Source of the DNA: an uncultured Lachnospiraceae bacterium
GTDB lineage: Bacteria > Bacillota > Clostridia > Lachnospirales > Lachnospiraceae
Length of the DNA: 64,000 nt
Assembly: GCA_910588885.1 (NCBI GenBank)
Contig: CAJUSQ010000002.1
Coordinates: forward strand, 1 to 64,000
Direction: 5' to 3'
The number at the start of each line of letters is the position of its first letter. Within the stretch, counting starts at the first letter, position 1. This document shows, in pieces, positions 1 through 9,330 of the stretch. Position numbers and translations under genes: made by a program. Below the pieces are notes generated by a model. That model ran no database searches, was not told the origin of the DNA, and saw only the letters and a program-made list of their open reading frames with translations.

Positions 1-1
1 A

Positions 2-202
2 GAACGGAATGAACTGTTTTACAAAGCGGTTGCCCGACTGCCAGAGATACAAAGACGGCGTTTCCTGCTGTACTACGAGTATGATTTCAACTTTTATCAG
101 ATAGCCGAGATAGAGCATTGCACCGCTTCCGCAATTCAGAAGTCTGTTTCGGTTGCGAGGGAAAAGGTAAAGGCAGAAATGAAGAAGTATCTCCAACCTT
201 GA
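2..202 (+). CDS. C-terminal end of a sigma-70-like regulatory protein (partial)
   Basis: The window opens inside this gene; only the last 66 residues are present, read from base 2 to a TGA at 200-202. The visible part resembles sigma region 4: a helix rich in Arg and aromatic residues (LPEIQRRRFLLYYEYD), then a helix-turn-helix (FYQIAEIEHCTASAIQKSVS) and a basic tail. Small sigma-like genes of this type are common in integrative and conjugative elements of gut Firmicutes, directly upstream of a RepA-like ATPase, and that is the order here. I infer an element-borne regulator. The start and full length lie outside the window. Confidence 0.7.
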   Translation, partial: ERNELFYKAVARLPEIQRRRFLLYYEYDFNFYQIAEIEHCTASAIQKSVSVAREKVKAEMKKYLQP

Positions 203-313
203 CTATTACCGTCCGAAAAAGGAATCCGCTTTTTATCGGTGTGGCATTGGTAGCATTACATACTCTCACTTTCTTTTTGTGGGAGTAAATCCATTTTAAG
301 GAGGTCAACGCTT

Positions 314-400
314 ATGTGCAACAAAACAAAAGACAACACCCGAAAGGAGGAAAGTCATGCAGAAGTTACAGACAGTCAATGCAGATACGCTCCTCTATGA
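314..400 (+). CDS. Possible 28-residue leader ORF upstream of the RepA-like gene
   Basis: An ATG at 314 sits 8 bases after a strong AAGGAGGT. It opens a 28-codon frame ending at 398-400, so it overlaps the start of the RepA-like gene (357) in another frame. The peptide is polar (MCNKTKDNTRKEESH...). Its own ribosome binding site and the overlap would allow translational coupling. The size and composition do not identify a family, and it may only be a leader. Confidence 0.3.
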   Translation: MCNKTKDNTRKEESHAEVTDSQCRYAPL

Positions 401-653
401 GCCGCTTGAGAAGCCGTCCTTTGTGGTGGATGGTCTGATACCCACGGGTTTAATTCTGTTCTGCGGCTCACAGAAAATCGGCAAGAGCTGGCTCATGTTA
501 AAACTCTGCCTATGCGTGTCGCAGGGAATCCCCTTATGGGATATGCCGACACGGGAGGGCGATGTGCTTTACCTCTGCCTTGAGGACACGTTCTGCCGCA
601 TCCAAGACAGGCTGTTCTTTGATTCATCCATTGCTGTGCTCCTTTCACTTTGA
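357..653 (+). pseudogene. RepA-like AAA ATPase, 3'-truncated
   Basis: The ATG at 357 follows a near-ideal GAAAGGAGGAAAGTC. The first ~86 residues read like the start of a RepA/RecA-type hexameric ATPase found in integrative elements: a domain beginning SFVVDGLIPTGLILFCG, a Walker A-like SQKIGKSWLM and a Walker B-like DVLYLCLEDT. After about residue 87 (near base 617) the family resemblance stops and the frame ends at 653 in unrelated sequence. Full-length relatives are several hundred residues, so this is a remnant cut by a rearrangement. It continues the mobile-element block begun by the sigma-like gene. Confidence 0.7.
569..631 (-). pseudogene. Beheaded ORF start: RBS, ATG and a few original codons
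   Basis: On the minus strand GAAAGGAGCACAGCA precedes ATG at 631-629. The frame begins MDESK and then runs into the antisense of the RepA fragment, stopping after 20 residues at 569. Only the first few codons can be original; the join lies near 617-628. Together with the promoter at 768-795 and the terminator at 685-731 this is the complete front end of a gene whose body has been lost. The lost gene cannot be identified from five codons. Confidence 0.45.
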
Positions 654-684
654 CTTCATAACAAATGACGTATTTTCTCCATAA

Positions 685-731
685 CGCAAAAAAGAGGACA
701 TCTTCTAAATTTCTTTAGAAAATGTCCTCTT
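685..731 (-). terminator. Strong hairpin with U-tract inside a leader
   Basis: An 18-base arm at 692-709 pairs with 714-731 with one mismatch and a 4-base loop. On the minus strand it is followed by six T (685-691 complement). It lies between a minus-strand promoter (768-795) and a ribosome binding site plus ATG (631). That placement is what an attenuator would have, although it could also be a plain terminator. Confidence 0.75.
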
Positions 732-767
732 AGCAGTTCATATTCGATTGAATCTTATTCTTTTCAG

Positions 768-795
768 ATTGTATACTCTTTCATACTGATGTAAA
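768..795 (-). promoter_or_regulatory. Candidate promoter of the orphan leader
   Basis: Read on the minus strand: TTTACA (795-790), a 16-base spacer, and TACAAT (773-768). It would transcribe leftwards into the hairpin at 731-685. The match to the sigma-A consensus is fair (5/6 and 5/6). Confidence 0.45.
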
Positions 796-870
796 TGACT
801 ATGCCAAAATACGTCTTTTAATGCGTCCTTTGACGTACTCAAATGCCTCAATCCCGCATAAACACTAGGT

Positions 871-2364
871 TTATTTATCCAGGCTCTTCATCGTCGGGAA
901 CAGCAGAACATCCCGGATTGCAGGTGAATTTGTCAGCATCATCACCAGACGGTCAATGCCATACCCGATTCCGCCTGTGGGCGGCATCCCTACACATAAA
1001 GCGTTCAGGAAATCTTCGTCCGTATGGTTTGCTTCCTCGTCTCCGGCTGCAAACAATTTTTCCTGGGCCTCGAACCGTTCCCTTTGGTCAATGGGGTCAT
1101 TCAGCTCGGAATAGGCATTGGCCATCTCCCAGCCGTTCATAAACAGCTCGAACCGTTCCACATATTCCGGATTTTCCGGTTTTTTCTTCGTTAAGGGAGA
1201 AATTTCTATCGGATGGTCCATGACGAAAGTAGGCTGAATCAGGTGTTCTTCTACAAATTCTTCAAAGAACAGGCACAGGATATCCCCTTTTTCATGACGG
1301 TCTTCATAGGCCACATGATGCTCATCCGCCACCTTCTTTGCCTCTTCGGTACTATGGATTTCATTGAAATCCACATGGGCATACTGCTTCACGGCGTCAA
1401 TCATTGTGATACGGGCAAAGGGCTTGGACAAATCCATCTGGTTCTCTCCGTAGGTGATAACTTCTGAACCGGTTACTTCCTTTGCAACATGGCGGTACAG
1501 ATTTTCAGTCAAATCCATCATGCCATGATAATCCGTATATGCCTGATACAGTTCCATTAAGGTAAACTCCGGATTATGCCGGGTATCCAGGCCCTCGTTC
1601 CGGAAGACCCGCCCGATTTCATAGACACGCTCCAAACCGCCTACAATCAGACGCTTCAAGTAAAGCTCCAGGGAAATCCGAAGCTTAAAATCCTCGTTCA
1701 GAGCGTTAAAATGTGTTTCAAAAGGCCGGGCAGCCGCGCCGCCTGCATTGGAAACAAGCATCGGCGTCTCTACCTCCATAAACCCCTGGTCATCCAAATA
1801 TCTCCGGATTGCGCTTAATACCTTGGAACGTTTGATAAAAGTATCTTTTACATCTTCATTCATGATTAAGTCCACATATCGCTGCCGGTAACGGATATCC
1901 GTATTGGTCAGGCCGTGGAACTTCTCCGGCAGAATCTGCAGGCTTTTCGTCAGTAAAGTCACTTTGGCTGCATGGACTGAAATCTCGCCGGTTTTTGTTT
2001 TAAATACCTCGCCTTCAATCCCGACAATGTCGCCTACATCCAGACGCTTGAATTCCTTATAGGGTTCTTCACCCACGCTGTCCTTCGCCACGTAGGACTG
2101 AATGTTGCCTTTTAAATCCTGAATATTGCAAAAAGAGGCTTTCCCCATGACACGCTTGGACATAATACGTCCCGCAACCGAAACCTGCTGTCCTTCCAGA
2201 CGCTCAAACTGTTCCTTAATGTCCATGCTGTGATGGGTTACATCGTATTTCGTAATCTGAAACGGATCTTTGCCGTTTTCCTGAAGCTCTTTCAGCTTAT
2301 CCCGGCGCACTTTTAACAATTGGTTGATATCCTGTTCCTGTACATTTTGATTCTTTTCCGCCAT
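871..2364 (-). CDS. lysS: Lysine--tRNA ligase, class II
   Basis: Charges tRNA-Lys with lysine in the cytoplasm. The 497 residues show an N-terminal OB-fold anticodon-binding domain (about 60-150, with VSVAGRIMSKRVMGKASF) and a class II catalytic core: motif 1 around FMEVETPMLV, motif 2 around GRVFRNEGLDTRHNPEFT, and motif 3 GIGYGIDRLVML-like near the C-terminus. The ATG at 2364 follows AAGAGGAGAT. It lies 37 bases downstream of greA, as in many Firmicutes. The protein ends ...MKSLDK, and element-derived sequence begins within tens of bases of the stop. Some Lachnospiraceae homologues are longer, with a C-terminal tRNA-binding extension, so a trimmed tail is possible, but ~497 residues is a normal length. 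Confidence 0.97.
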   Translation of the reverse strand: MAEKNQNVQEQDINQLLKVRRDKLKELQENGKDPFQITKYDVTHHSMDIKEQFERLEGQQVSVAGRIMSKRVMGKASFCNIQDLKGNIQSYVAKDSVGEEPYKEFKRLDVGDIVGIEGEVFKTKTGEISVHAAKVTLLTKSLQILPEKFHGLTNTDIRYRQRYVDLIMNEDVKDTFIKRSKVLSAIRRYLDDQGFMEVETPMLVSNAGGAAARPFETHFNALNEDFKLRISLELYLKRLIVGGLERVYEIGRVFRNEGLDTRHNPEFTLMELYQAYTDYHGMMDLTENLYRHVAKEVTGSEVITYGENQMDLSKPFARITMIDAVKQYAHVDFNEIHSTEEAKKVADEHHVAYEDRHEKGDILCLFFEEFVEEHLIQPTFVMDHPIEISPLTKKKPENPEYVERFELFMNGWEMANAYSELNDPIDQRERFEAQEKLFAAGDEEANHTDEDFLNALCVGMPPTGGIGYGIDRLVMMLTNSPAIRDVLLFPTMKSLDK

Positions 2365-2401
2365 CTCTTATCTCCTCTTAATCTGGGTGCCAGGCTTCCT
2401 C

Positions 2402-2881
2402 TTAATTCGAGCGCTGGATCTCGAGTACCTTATACTCCAATACTCCTGCCTGTGTTTCTGCTTTTACCATATCTCCGACTTTCGCACCGATCAATGCCCG
2501 GCCAACCGGAGATTCATTGGAAATCTTACCCTGCAGGCTGTTGGCTTCCGTGGAGCCTACAATCTTATATTCCAGTTCTTCTTCAAATTCACAATCATAG
2601 ATCTTCACCTTACAGCCAATGTTAATTTTATCCAAGTCAACCTCATCTTCTACGACTACTTCCGCATTTTTGAGGATTTTTTCAATTTCTTCAATTCTCG
2701 CTTCTATATCACGCTGCTCATCCTTTGCTGCATCATATTCGGCATTTTCAGAAAGATCCCCCTGTTCTCTGGCTTCCTTTATCTTCTGGGCAACTTCCTT
2801 TCTTTTTACCACCTTCAAATCATGCAACTCATTTTCCAGCTTCTGTAAGCCTTCATAGGTCAAGATATTTTTCTTTTCCAT
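2402..2881 (-). CDS. greA: Transcription elongation factor GreA
   Basis: Rescues backtracked RNA polymerase by stimulating cleavage of the transcript 3' end. At 159 residues it has the family length. The N-terminal coiled coil carries the acidic tip motif (AREQGDLSENAEYDAAKDEQ, about 36-55), and the C-terminal FKBP-like domain contains NESPVGRALIG. It starts 5 bases after the stop of the unknown gene at 2887-3465 and is followed by lysS, so the three form an operon. Confidence 0.97.
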   Translation of the reverse strand: MEKKNILTYEGLQKLENELHDLKVVKRKEVAQKIKEAREQGDLSENAEYDAAKDEQRDIEARIEEIEKILKNAEVVVEDEVDLDKINIGCKVKIYDCEFEEELEYKIVGSTEANSLQGKISNESPVGRALIGAKVGDMVKAETQAGVLEYKVLEIQRSN

Positions 2882-2886
2882 ATCTG

Positions 2887-3465
2887 CTACAACATCCTTC
2901 CTCTTTTTTCTACTGCACGAATTCCTTTAACAGTCACAGTATTATACCCGATAGGCACGAAAATGTCAAGATTTTCAGCCGTTTCCCACTCCTTTTTATA
3001 AATCGGAAGATAGATGGACGGCTCCGGCAAATCCAGTTTCCATATTGTTCCCTGCCGCTCAAAATCCAGCACCGTATTAACCGAACTTCCGGGCGGATTG
3101 CATTTTTCCTCCAGGCAAACCAGTAATCCATGTTCCTCATACATTGTTTCAACATATTCCTGAAAATATGCAGCCCGGTTTGTAAGTATCGTCAAATAGT
3201 TTAAATCCGGAGACAAGTCTTCCAGGGCCGAACGCACGGCATCCTCCCAAAAAATTGCGCCTGTATCCACATCCGTATCAATGATCAGAAGCCGCATTCT
3301 TCCGTAATCCAGCCCTCGCTTTGGAAGCACCTGCTCCAAAATCTCCCGAATATACGGCAAATACGGATTTTCCTTCCATTCCTCCGTTTCTTCCTCAGTC
3401 GCTTCCCGGCTCCCCGTCCTTCCCAGCCTTTTCAACCATCGGAAAATTCTGTACAAGCTGCTCAC
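2887..3465 (-). CDS. Conserved-looking protein of unknown function
   Basis: 192 residues, no signal peptide or membrane segment. The N-terminus is basic and then Glu-rich (MSSLYRIFRWLKRLGRTG, EATEEETEEW). The rest looks like a mixed alpha/beta fold, with strands such as MRLLIIDTDVD and LNYLTILTNRA and a C-terminal IFVPIGYNTVTVKGI. The alternation of hydrophobic strands and helices hints at a nucleotide-binding-like or Rossmann-like fold, but no motif confirms this. It heads the greA-lysS operon, 5 bases before greA, with a candidate promoter just upstream. Confidence 0.75.
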   Translation of the reverse strand: MSSLYRIFRWLKRLGRTGSREATEEETEEWKENPYLPYIREILEQVLPKRGLDYGRMRLLIIDTDVDTGAIFWEDAVRSALEDLSPDLNYLTILTNRAAYFQEYVETMYEEHGLLVCLEEKCNPPGSSVNTVLDFERQGTIWKLDLPEPSIYLPIYKKEWETAENLDIFVPIGYNTVTVKGIRAVEKRGRML

Positions 3466-3485
3466 ACCTTTGTCCTTTTTCTTCC

Positions 3486-3515
3486 ATTATATGCACGTGC
3501 AAAGGCGCTTATCAC
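3486..3515 (-). promoter_or_regulatory. Candidate promoter of the 3465-871 operon
   Basis: Minus strand: GTGATA (3515-3510), 18 bases, TATAAT (3491-3486), about 20 bases upstream of the start at 3465. The -10 is perfect and the -35 is 4/6. Confidence 0.4.
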
Positions 3516-3579
3516 CTGCTTCGGCAAAACCGGTGATTTGTCTTTTTCTCTAAAAAGACATTATTTTTTGTCCTATTTA

Positions 3580-4542
3580 TTAAATGAGACTCCGAAACAA
3601 AGACACTAGCTGCTCATAATTTTCCACTTCGTTGATTTTGCCCCTAAGCTTTGCAGAATTCTTGTACCCACTGGTATACCAGGCCGCATGTTTCCGCATC
3701 TCCCGCATTCCGGTGTATTCGCCCTTTACCGCAAGCTGAATCCGGGCATGGCGCAAAAGCATCTCGGTTACCTCGGAAAAGGAAGGCTTCTCCGGTTTCT
3801 TCCCGGTTTCAAAATATTCCAGAAGCTGCCGGAAGATCCAGGGATTTCCCTGGGCTCCCCTGCCAATCATAAAACCGTCGCATCCGGTTTCCTCTGCCAT
3901 CCGTTCTACCTCTTCTGCACAAGTAAGATCCCCGTTTCCGATTACCGGAATGGACAACGCTTCCTTGACCTGGCGGATGATATCCCAGTCTGCTTTTCCT
4001 GCGTAATATTGTTCCCTGGTTCTTCCGTGTACGGCTACGGCGGACACTCCGCAGGCTTCGGCAATCCTGGCAATTTCTACGGCATTGACGGAAGCATCGT
4101 CAAAGCCTTTGCGGATCTTTACGGTCACCGGTTTTTGAATGGCCTTTACTGTTTTTTGTAAAATTGCTTCTACCAGCTTGGGCTGTTTCATCAGAGCGGA
4201 GCCCTCCCCGTTATTTACCACCTTCGGTACGGGACATCCCATATTAATGTCCAGGATATCAAAGGGACGTTCCTCTATTTTTTTTGCCATTTCACTGATA
4301 ATTTCCGGATCGGATCCAAACAGCTGCAGGGAAACGGGACGTTCTTTGGGATCTATCTCCAGAAGGGCTTCCGTATTTTTATTTCCATAATAAATGGCCT
4401 TGGCACTGACCATTTCCATGCACAAAAGCCCCGCTCCCTGCTCCTTACACAAAAGCCGGAACGGCAGATCCGTCACTCCGGCCATGGGTGCCAGTATGAA
4501 ATTGTTTTCCAGGCTTACGGTTCCTATTTTCAAAGGCTTCAT
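3580..4542 (-). CDS. dusB: tRNA-dihydrouridine synthase B
   Basis: FMN-dependent enzyme that reduces uridine to dihydrouridine in the D-loop of tRNA. The 320-residue TIM barrel has the Dus hallmarks: N-terminal [16 protein letters not shown], the catalytic-cysteine segment [11 protein letters not shown] (about 98-108), [12 protein letters not shown] and a C-terminal [14 protein letters not shown] helix region that places the RNA. The start overlaps the end of coaX by 4 bases, implying translational coupling. Confidence 0.95.
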   Translation of the reverse strand: MKPLKIGTVSLENNFILAPMAGVTDLPFRLLCKEQGAGLLCMEMVSAKAIYYGNKNTEALLEIDPKERPVSLQLFGSDPEIISEMAKKIEERPFDILDINMGCPVPKVVNNGEGSALMKQPKLVEAILQKTVKAIQKPVTVKIRKGFDDASVNAVEIARIAEACGVSAVAVHGRTREQYYAGKADWDIIRQVKEALSIPVIGNGDLTCAEEVERMAEETGCDGFMIGRGAQGNPWIFRQLLEYFETGKKPEKPSFSEVTEMLLRHARIQLAVKGEYTGMREMRKHAAWYTSGYKNSAKLRGKINEVENYEQLVSLFRSLI

Positions 4543-5327
4543 GCTTTCCCACGCTTCTGCTTATGATAGATGATGCGGAGTCCCTGCAGTGTCAGGTTCG
4601 GGTCATAAATATCAATACTGTCCGTTTCCTTGGCAATAATTTTCCCCAGGCCGCCGGTAGCCACTACCTTTAAATCTTTCAGGCCCGTTTCTTCTTTTGT
4701 CCGGTTGATAATATATTCCGTCTGACCGATTTGTCCATAGACAAGGCCCGCCTGCATACAGCTTATGGTTTCCTTTGCCAAAATGCTGTCCGGTTTGCGG
4801 ATTTCAATTTCCGGAAGCTTTGCCGCATCCTGCCATAAGGCCCGGGCCGAAGTACGGATCCCGGGAGCAATCACGCTGGAAACAAGGGCTCCGCTGCCGT
4901 CCACCAGATCATACGTAGTCGCCGTACCGAAATCAATAATAAAAATCGGCCCGCCGTACAACTCAAAGGCCGCCGCCGCGTCTACAATCTTATCGGCCCC
5001 TACCTGCTTCGGGTTTTCCGCTAAAATACGGATTCCGGTCTTCACGCCCGGCTCTACAATAATTGCCTTCCGATTCAGATATTTAATTATCGCGCTTAGC
5101 AGGGAATGCATCACATTTGGAACCACGGAAGCTACAATAACATCTTCAATGCCTTCCGGACGAATATTGTTGTGCAGCAGCATACTTTTTAAATGAATTC
5201 CGTATTCGTCTGAAGTTCTGGGCTGTTTGGTCGTCATGCGGAAGGTTGAAATCAACCGCTCTCCTTCAAATACGCCAAAGGTCAGATTGGTATTCCCCAC
5301 ATCAATTACTAACAGCATTTTATTCAC
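4539..5327 (-). CDS. coaX: Type III pantothenate kinase
   Basis: Phosphorylates pantothenate in the first step of coenzyme A synthesis; a member of the ASKHA fold. In 262 residues it shows the phosphate motif [14 protein letters not shown] at the N-terminus, [17 protein letters not shown] (about 106-122), [13 protein letters not shown] and the late ATGGLGKII. It overlaps the DUF6145 gene upstream and dusB downstream by 4 bases each, so all three are one transcript. The birA-coaX vicinity is a common Clostridia arrangement. Confidence 0.96.
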   Translation of the reverse strand: MNKMLLVIDVGNTNLTFGVFEGERLISTFRMTTKQPRTSDEYGIHLKSMLLHNNIRPEGIEDVIVASVVPNVMHSLLSAIIKYLNRKAIIVEPGVKTGIRILAENPKQVGADKIVDAAAAFELYGGPIFIIDFGTATTYDLVDGSGALVSSVIAPGIRTSARALWQDAAKLPEIEIRKPDSILAKETISCMQAGLVYGQIGQTEYIINRTKEETGLKDLKVVATGGLGKIIAKETDSIDIYDPNLTLQGLRIIYHKQKRGKA

Positions 5328-5674
5328 CCGTTTTCATCCTCTCCGTCAAAATCTTCTCCAAGAAACACTACTTTATAAAAAATCTCCAATGATTCCAGCA
5401 GTTCTGTCCGTTCTCTTTGGATCTGCTTTATCTTCAGCACGCTTCCAATCTCATCGTAAAGCAGGTCTTCGTCGTCACAGCCCGCTTCCAAGTGCAGATT
5501 TCCATCCTCGTCAAACACCAGGGTCAAAAAGCCGCCCACGTCCTCGGTATATAGGACACACAGGATCTGAAGCTCCTGCCGGACCCCTTCCGGCAGCTCT
5601 GAAAACTGGGGATTCAAATAATATTTTTTGGTATAAGCACTGGCTCCGCAGAGAACCACATTGTCTCTTTCCAT
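5324..5674 (-). CDS. DUF6145 family protein
   Basis: A small acidic cytoplasmic protein of 116 residues. The start ([22 protein letters not shown]) and the central [23 protein letters not shown] match what I recall of DUF6145, a Lachnospiraceae family of unknown function usually next to birA/coaX. The C-terminal tail is Asp/Glu-rich. It sits between birA (11-base gap) and coaX (4-base overlap). A role tied to CoA or biotin metabolism would be only a guess from position. Confidence 0.7.
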   Translation of the reverse strand: MERDNVVLCGASAYTKKYYLNPQFSELPEGVRQELQILCVLYTEDVGGFLTLVFDEDGNLHLEAGCDDEDLLYDEIGSVLKIKQIQRERTELLESLEIFYKVVFLGEDFDGEDENG

Positions 5675-5685
5675 ACTTTTCTCCT

Positions 5686-6696
5686 TTATGGGGCATAGCC
5701 ATAAATGCCCCGCACCGATACTTCCCCGGAATTGACGGAAACCATCGTATGCTCCCGTTCCACCAGCAATTCCCCGTTCCCGTTAATACCCCTTGCAATG
5801 CCCTCATACGCTCCGTCCGGATCCAAAACCTTCACCTGCTTGTCCTTATTCGCAAGATATTTGTGGTACTCGTCCAAAAACAACGTCACGTCCTTCGTCT
5901 GCATATACAGTTCATAATACCGTTCGAATTCTTCCAGTACGGTTTCCAACAGGAGCGACCGGGCAGGAAGGGGTTCTTCGTCTTCCCTTTTCTGATTCCC
6001 ATTACTCCAGGCTGTTTCCAGAGTCGTAGCCACCAGAGCCACTTCCTTTGGAAATACCTGGCTTTTTACATTAATCCCGATACCTGTCACAATATAGTTT
6101 ACATAATCTACCTGTGCGCTCATTTCCGTTAAAATTCCGCAGACTTTCCGGCCATTTAAAATCACGTCGTTGGGCCATTTGATCAGCGGCTCTATGCCGG
6201 GCAGCCGTCCAAGCGCTTTCACTACGGCCATTGCCGCAACCAAAGTCAGCATGGGGGCCTGTGCCGGCATCAGCTCCGGCTTCAGGATAAAGCTGAACCA
6301 GATTCCGGTTCCGCCCTGGGAACTCCACTGATGCCCCCTCCTGCCCCGGCCTGCATTCTGCACTTCGGCTACCACCACCGATCCATGCCCGGCCCCTTCT
6401 TCCGCCAGACGCTTTGCCTGGGTATTTGTGGAATCCACTTCGTCGTAACAATAAAATTTCGTTCCAAGCCATTCGGTCCTGCGCCTGCTTACAAGCTCCG
6501 GCTCCGTCAGGACATCCGGCGCTGCCAGCAGACGGTATCCCTTATTCTGTACCGCTTCTATTTCATATCCTGCCTCCTGAAGCTGACGGATGGCCTTCCA
6601 GACCGCCGTCCTGGAAACACCCATGCATTGGCACAGCTCCTGTCCGGACACCGACCCGTTTTGCTGACGCAGGACTTTTAAAATCTGCCCTTTCAT
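5686..6696 (-). CDS. birA: Bifunctional biotin--protein ligase / biotin operon repressor
   Basis: Activates biotin with ATP and transfers it to carboxylase lysines. The 336 residues include an N-terminal winged helix (residues 1-60; [20 protein letters not shown]) that marks the regulatory type, able to repress biotin genes. The ligase core has [14 protein letters not shown], the adenylate loop [11 protein letters not shown] (about 116-126) and [20 protein letters not shown] small C-terminal domain follows. The start overlaps the argF stop by 4 bases. Confidence 0.96.
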   Translation of the reverse strand: MKGQILKVLRQQNGSVSGQELCQCMGVSRTAVWKAIRQLQEAGYEIEAVQNKGYRLLAAPDVLTEPELVSRRRTEWLGTKFYCYDEVDSTNTQAKRLAEEGAGHGSVVVAEVQNAGRGRRGHQWSSQGGTGIWFSFILKPELMPAQAPMLTLVAAMAVVKALGRLPGIEPLIKWPNDVILNGRKVCGILTEMSAQVDYVNYIVTGIGINVKSQVFPKEVALVATTLETAWSNGNQKREDEEPLPARSLLLETVLEEFERYYELYMQTKDVTLFLDEYHKYLANKDKQVKVLDPDGAYEGIARGINGNGELLVEREHTMVSVNSGEVSVRGIYGYAP

Positions 6697-7682
6697 CCTT
6701 TTAACGTGGCATACATAACAGCCTTGATGGTATGCATCCTGTTTTCCGCTTCCTCAAATACGACAGAGCGGTCGCTTTCGAATACTTCGTCTGTTACTTC
6801 CAGCTCGGAGAGGCCGAATTTTTCATAAACCTGTTTTCCGATCGTAGTTTTTAAATCGTGGAACGCCGGAAGGCAATGCATAAAAATCCCGGTGTCCTTG
6901 GCATTCTCCATAACCCGGGCATTCACCTGATAGGGCATCAACGCATGAATTCGTTCTTCCCATACTTCATCCGGTTCCCCCATGGACACCCATACATCCG
7001 TATATATCACGTCCGCGTCTTTCGTGCCCTCCGCTACATCCTCTGTTAAGGTAACGGAACCTCCGGTTTCCCCGGCAATGTCCTTACAATATGCCACAAG
7101 CTCCGAATCCGGGAAATACGCTTTCGTCGTACAGGCCACAAAATGCATCCCCAGCTTTGCGCAGGTCACCATCAGGGAATTTCCCATATTGTAACGGGCA
7201 TCCCCCATATAAACCAGCTTGATGCCTTTCAGATGGCCGAACCGTTCTTTGATGGTAAGCATGTCCGCAATCATCTGAGTCGGATGGAATTCATTGGTCA
7301 GCCCGTTCCATACGGGGACTTTGGCATACTCCGCCAGCTCCTCCACAATTTCCTGGCCGAATCCCCGATACTCAATACCGTCAAACATCCTTCCCAGCAC
7401 CCGGGCCGTATCCGGAATACTTTCTTTTTTCCCGATCTGAGAGCCGCTGGGGTCCAAATATGTGACATGCATACCCAGGTCAAAAGCCGCAACTTCAAAG
7501 GAGCAGCGTGTTCTGGTACTGGTTTTTTCAAAAATAAGGGCGATGTTTTTCCCTTTTAGCTCCTCATGAGGAATCCCTTTTCGCTTCTTCTCCTTTAATT
7601 CCGCGGACAAATCAATCAAATATGTAATTTCTTCCGACGTAAAATCCTTCAGCTTTAAAAAGCTGCGTCCCTTCAAATTCAT
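6693..7682 (-). CDS. argF: Ornithine carbamoyltransferase
   Basis: Makes citrulline from ornithine and carbamoyl phosphate in arginine synthesis; it may also work in reverse in arginine fermentation. I chose the ATG at 7682 (329 residues, [14 protein letters not shown]) because AGAAAGGAG lies 7 bases upstream; an in-frame start 9 codons earlier lacks this. Key motifs are [14 protein letters not shown] (carbamoyl phosphate), [19 protein letters not shown] and HCLPAFHD near the C-terminus (ornithine). It overlaps birA by 4 bases. No arc or other arg genes are adjacent. Confidence 0.95.
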   Translation of the reverse strand: MNLKGRSFLKLKDFTSEEITYLIDLSAELKEKKRKGIPHEELKGKNIALIFEKTSTRTRCSFEVAAFDLGMHVTYLDPSGSQIGKKESIPDTARVLGRMFDGIEYRGFGQEIVEELAEYAKVPVWNGLTNEFHPTQMIADMLTIKERFGHLKGIKLVYMGDARYNMGNSLMVTCAKLGMHFVACTTKAYFPDSELVAYCKDIAGETGGSVTLTEDVAEGTKDADVIYTDVWVSMGEPDEVWEERIHALMPYQVNARVMENAKDTGIFMHCLPAFHDLKTTIGKQVYEKFGLSELEVTDEVFESDRSVVFEEAENRMHTIKAVMYATLKG

Positions 7683-7710
7683 GATGTACTCCTTTCTGCC
7701 ATAAGACAAT

Positions 7711-7736
7711 CGGGCTGTCCTATGGCAGACAGCCCG
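7711..7736 (-). terminator. Hairpin between the SPFH gene and argF
   Basis: A perfect 9-bp stem (CGGGCTGTC at 7711-7719 with GACAGCCCG at 7728-7736) and an 8-base loop. It lies 50 bases past the SPFH stop and 29 bases before argF. The minus-strand tail ATTGTCTTA is only mildly U-rich, so it may be a weak terminator or a leader hairpin of argF. Confidence 0.5.
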
Positions 7737-7787
7737 GCATTTTCATTCAGTTTCTATATTGTCATTATATTTATCATTTCTTTGTAA

Positions 7788-8717
7788 TTATTTCTGTTCT
7801 GCAGCCACTTCCGTAATAGACTTCACAAGTCCGGCAACCCCCTGGATTTCCGAAGGGATAATAATCTTCGTTGCCTTTCCGTCCGCAGCCTTTGCAAATG
7901 CTTCCAGACTCTTCAGTTGAAGGACGGAGGCATTCGGTTCCGCTTCTTTCAGGAATCGAAGACCGTCTGCATTTGCCTGCTGAATCTTAAGAATCGCTTC
8001 CGCCTGACCTTCTGCTTCCCGGATCGTCGCTTCTTTCCGGGCTTCCGCACGAAGAATCGCCGCCTGCTTCTCTGCTTCCGCATCCAGGATCGCAGATGCC
8101 TTTTTCCCTTCTGCCACCAGAACCGTAGACTTCTTCTCCCCTTCCGCACGAAGGATCGCTTCCCGGCGTTCCCGCTCTGCCTTCATTTGCTTCTCCATGG
8201 CATCCTGAATTGCTGCAGGCGGAATAATATTTTTCAGCTCTACCCGGTTTACCTTAATGCCCCACGGGTCTGTGGCCACATCCAGAGAAGCCCGCATCTT
8301 CGTATTGATCGTCTCCCTGGAGGTCAGGGTTTCATCCAGTTCCATATCACCGATTATATTCCGAAGGGTTGTGGCCGTCAGGTTCTCAATGGCCATAATC
8401 GGGTTCTCCACTCCATAGGCGAACAGCTTCGGATCCGTAATCTGAAAAAATACCACCGTATCAATCCGCATCGTAACATTATCCTTGGTAATCACCGGCT
8501 GCGGTGCAAAATCCACTACCTGTTCCTTCAAAAGCACGCGTTTGGCAATCCGGTCCAAAAAGGGCATTTTAAAATGGATTCCCACACCCCAAGTTCCCTG
8601 ATACCCGCCTAACCGTTCAATAACCATCGCATGGGCCTGAGGAACGATTTTCACACAGGATGCCAGCACAATCAGGATCAAAATAATAAATATGACAGCC
8701 AATATCATCGCTTCCAT
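7788..8717 (-). CDS. SPFH/Band 7 (stomatin/prohibitin-like) membrane protein
   Basis: Membrane scaffold protein of the QmcA/stomatin type, thought to organise membrane microdomains. The 309 residues have one N-terminal membrane segment (about 3-22), an SPFH domain (PQAHAMVIERLGGYQGTWG through the IIPPAAIQDAMEKQMKAERE boundary) and a long Ala/Glu-rich coiled coil with repeated AEGEKKS, AEGKKAS, AEAEKQA units. It overlaps the NfeD gene by one base, the usual NfeD-SPFH pairing. Confidence 0.93.
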   Translation of the reverse strand: MEAMILAVIFIILILIVLASCVKIVPQAHAMVIERLGGYQGTWGVGIHFKMPFLDRIAKRVLLKEQVVDFAPQPVITKDNVTMRIDTVVFFQITDPKLFAYGVENPIMAIENLTATTLRNIIGDMELDETLTSRETINTKMRASLDVATDPWGIKVNRVELKNIIPPAAIQDAMEKQMKAERERREAILRAEGEKKSTVLVAEGKKASAILDAEAEKQAAILRAEARKEATIREAEGQAEAILKIQQANADGLRFLKEAEPNASVLQLKSLEAFAKAADGKATKIIIPSEIQGVAGLVKSITEVAAEQK

Positions 8718-9160
8718 TATAATACCTCCGTTTTCTCACTTGCTCTCACCATCAATTTCACACCCCGGATCGCTTCAATCCGGACAATTTCCCCACATTT
8801 GATTTCCCGGCCGTCACTGGATCTGGCCGACCACTCCTGGCCGTTCACCTGCACACGGCCCGAAGCCTTCAGATTATGAATCTCCTCCAGCACCAACGCT
8901 TCGGCCCCGATCAGGCTTTCCAGGTTGGTCTTTTTCCGGTCTTTGTTAAAATATTTCACTGCGAAGGGCCTGGTACCCAGCAGCAGAACCAGGGATACCA
9001 CGAAAAACAATACAATCTGCACCGGCAGTCCCATCCCAAGTAAGCTGGCTAAAAACGCTACCAGAGCGCCTCCGGCAAACCAAATGGTGGTAAGCCCCAA
9101 TGTTATAATCTCAATCACAAGCATGACTACCAATATGGCCAGCCATATGATTCCTTCCAT
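8717..9160 (-). CDS. NfeD family membrane protein
   Basis: 147 residues. Two or three membrane segments fill residues 5-75, and a soluble C-terminal OB-fold domain (about 85-145) contains GAEALVLEEIHNLKASGRV and VNGQEWSARS, which is the short NfeD1b form. NfeD proteins partner with SPFH proteins, and this one precedes its partner with overlapping stop and start codons. The ATG at 9160 follows AGGAGGCGGT-type purine-rich sequence. Confidence 0.92.
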   Translation of the reverse strand: MEGIIWLAILVVMLVIEIITLGLTTIWFAGGALVAFLASLLGMGLPVQIVLFFVVSLVLLLGTRPFAVKYFNKDRKKTNLESLIGAEALVLEEIHNLKASGRVQVNGQEWSARSSDGREIKCGEIVRIEAIRGVKLMVRASEKTEVL

Positions 9161-9263
9161 CCGACCGCCTCCTCTGCTATTTAGCTTCTGTCAGCAGCTT
9201 TCGAAAGCACTGAAAGCTACGGTATCTTTTATCATATTACTATACTTCCTGCCGGATTACAAG

Positions 9264-9305
9264 AAAAAAATACGGCATTCCAGCAGTCTCCTGTCCTGAA
9301 ATGCC
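9264..9305 (-). terminator. Terminator of the cell-wall hydrolase gene
   Basis: Arms GGCATTCCAG (9274-9283) and CTGAAATGCC (9296-9305) pair with one bulge, followed on the minus strand by GTA and seven T (9264-9270). It lies 26 bases past the stop at 9331. Confidence 0.8.
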
Positions 9306-9330
9306 ATATCCTTAGTTTTCTACGGTTTTC

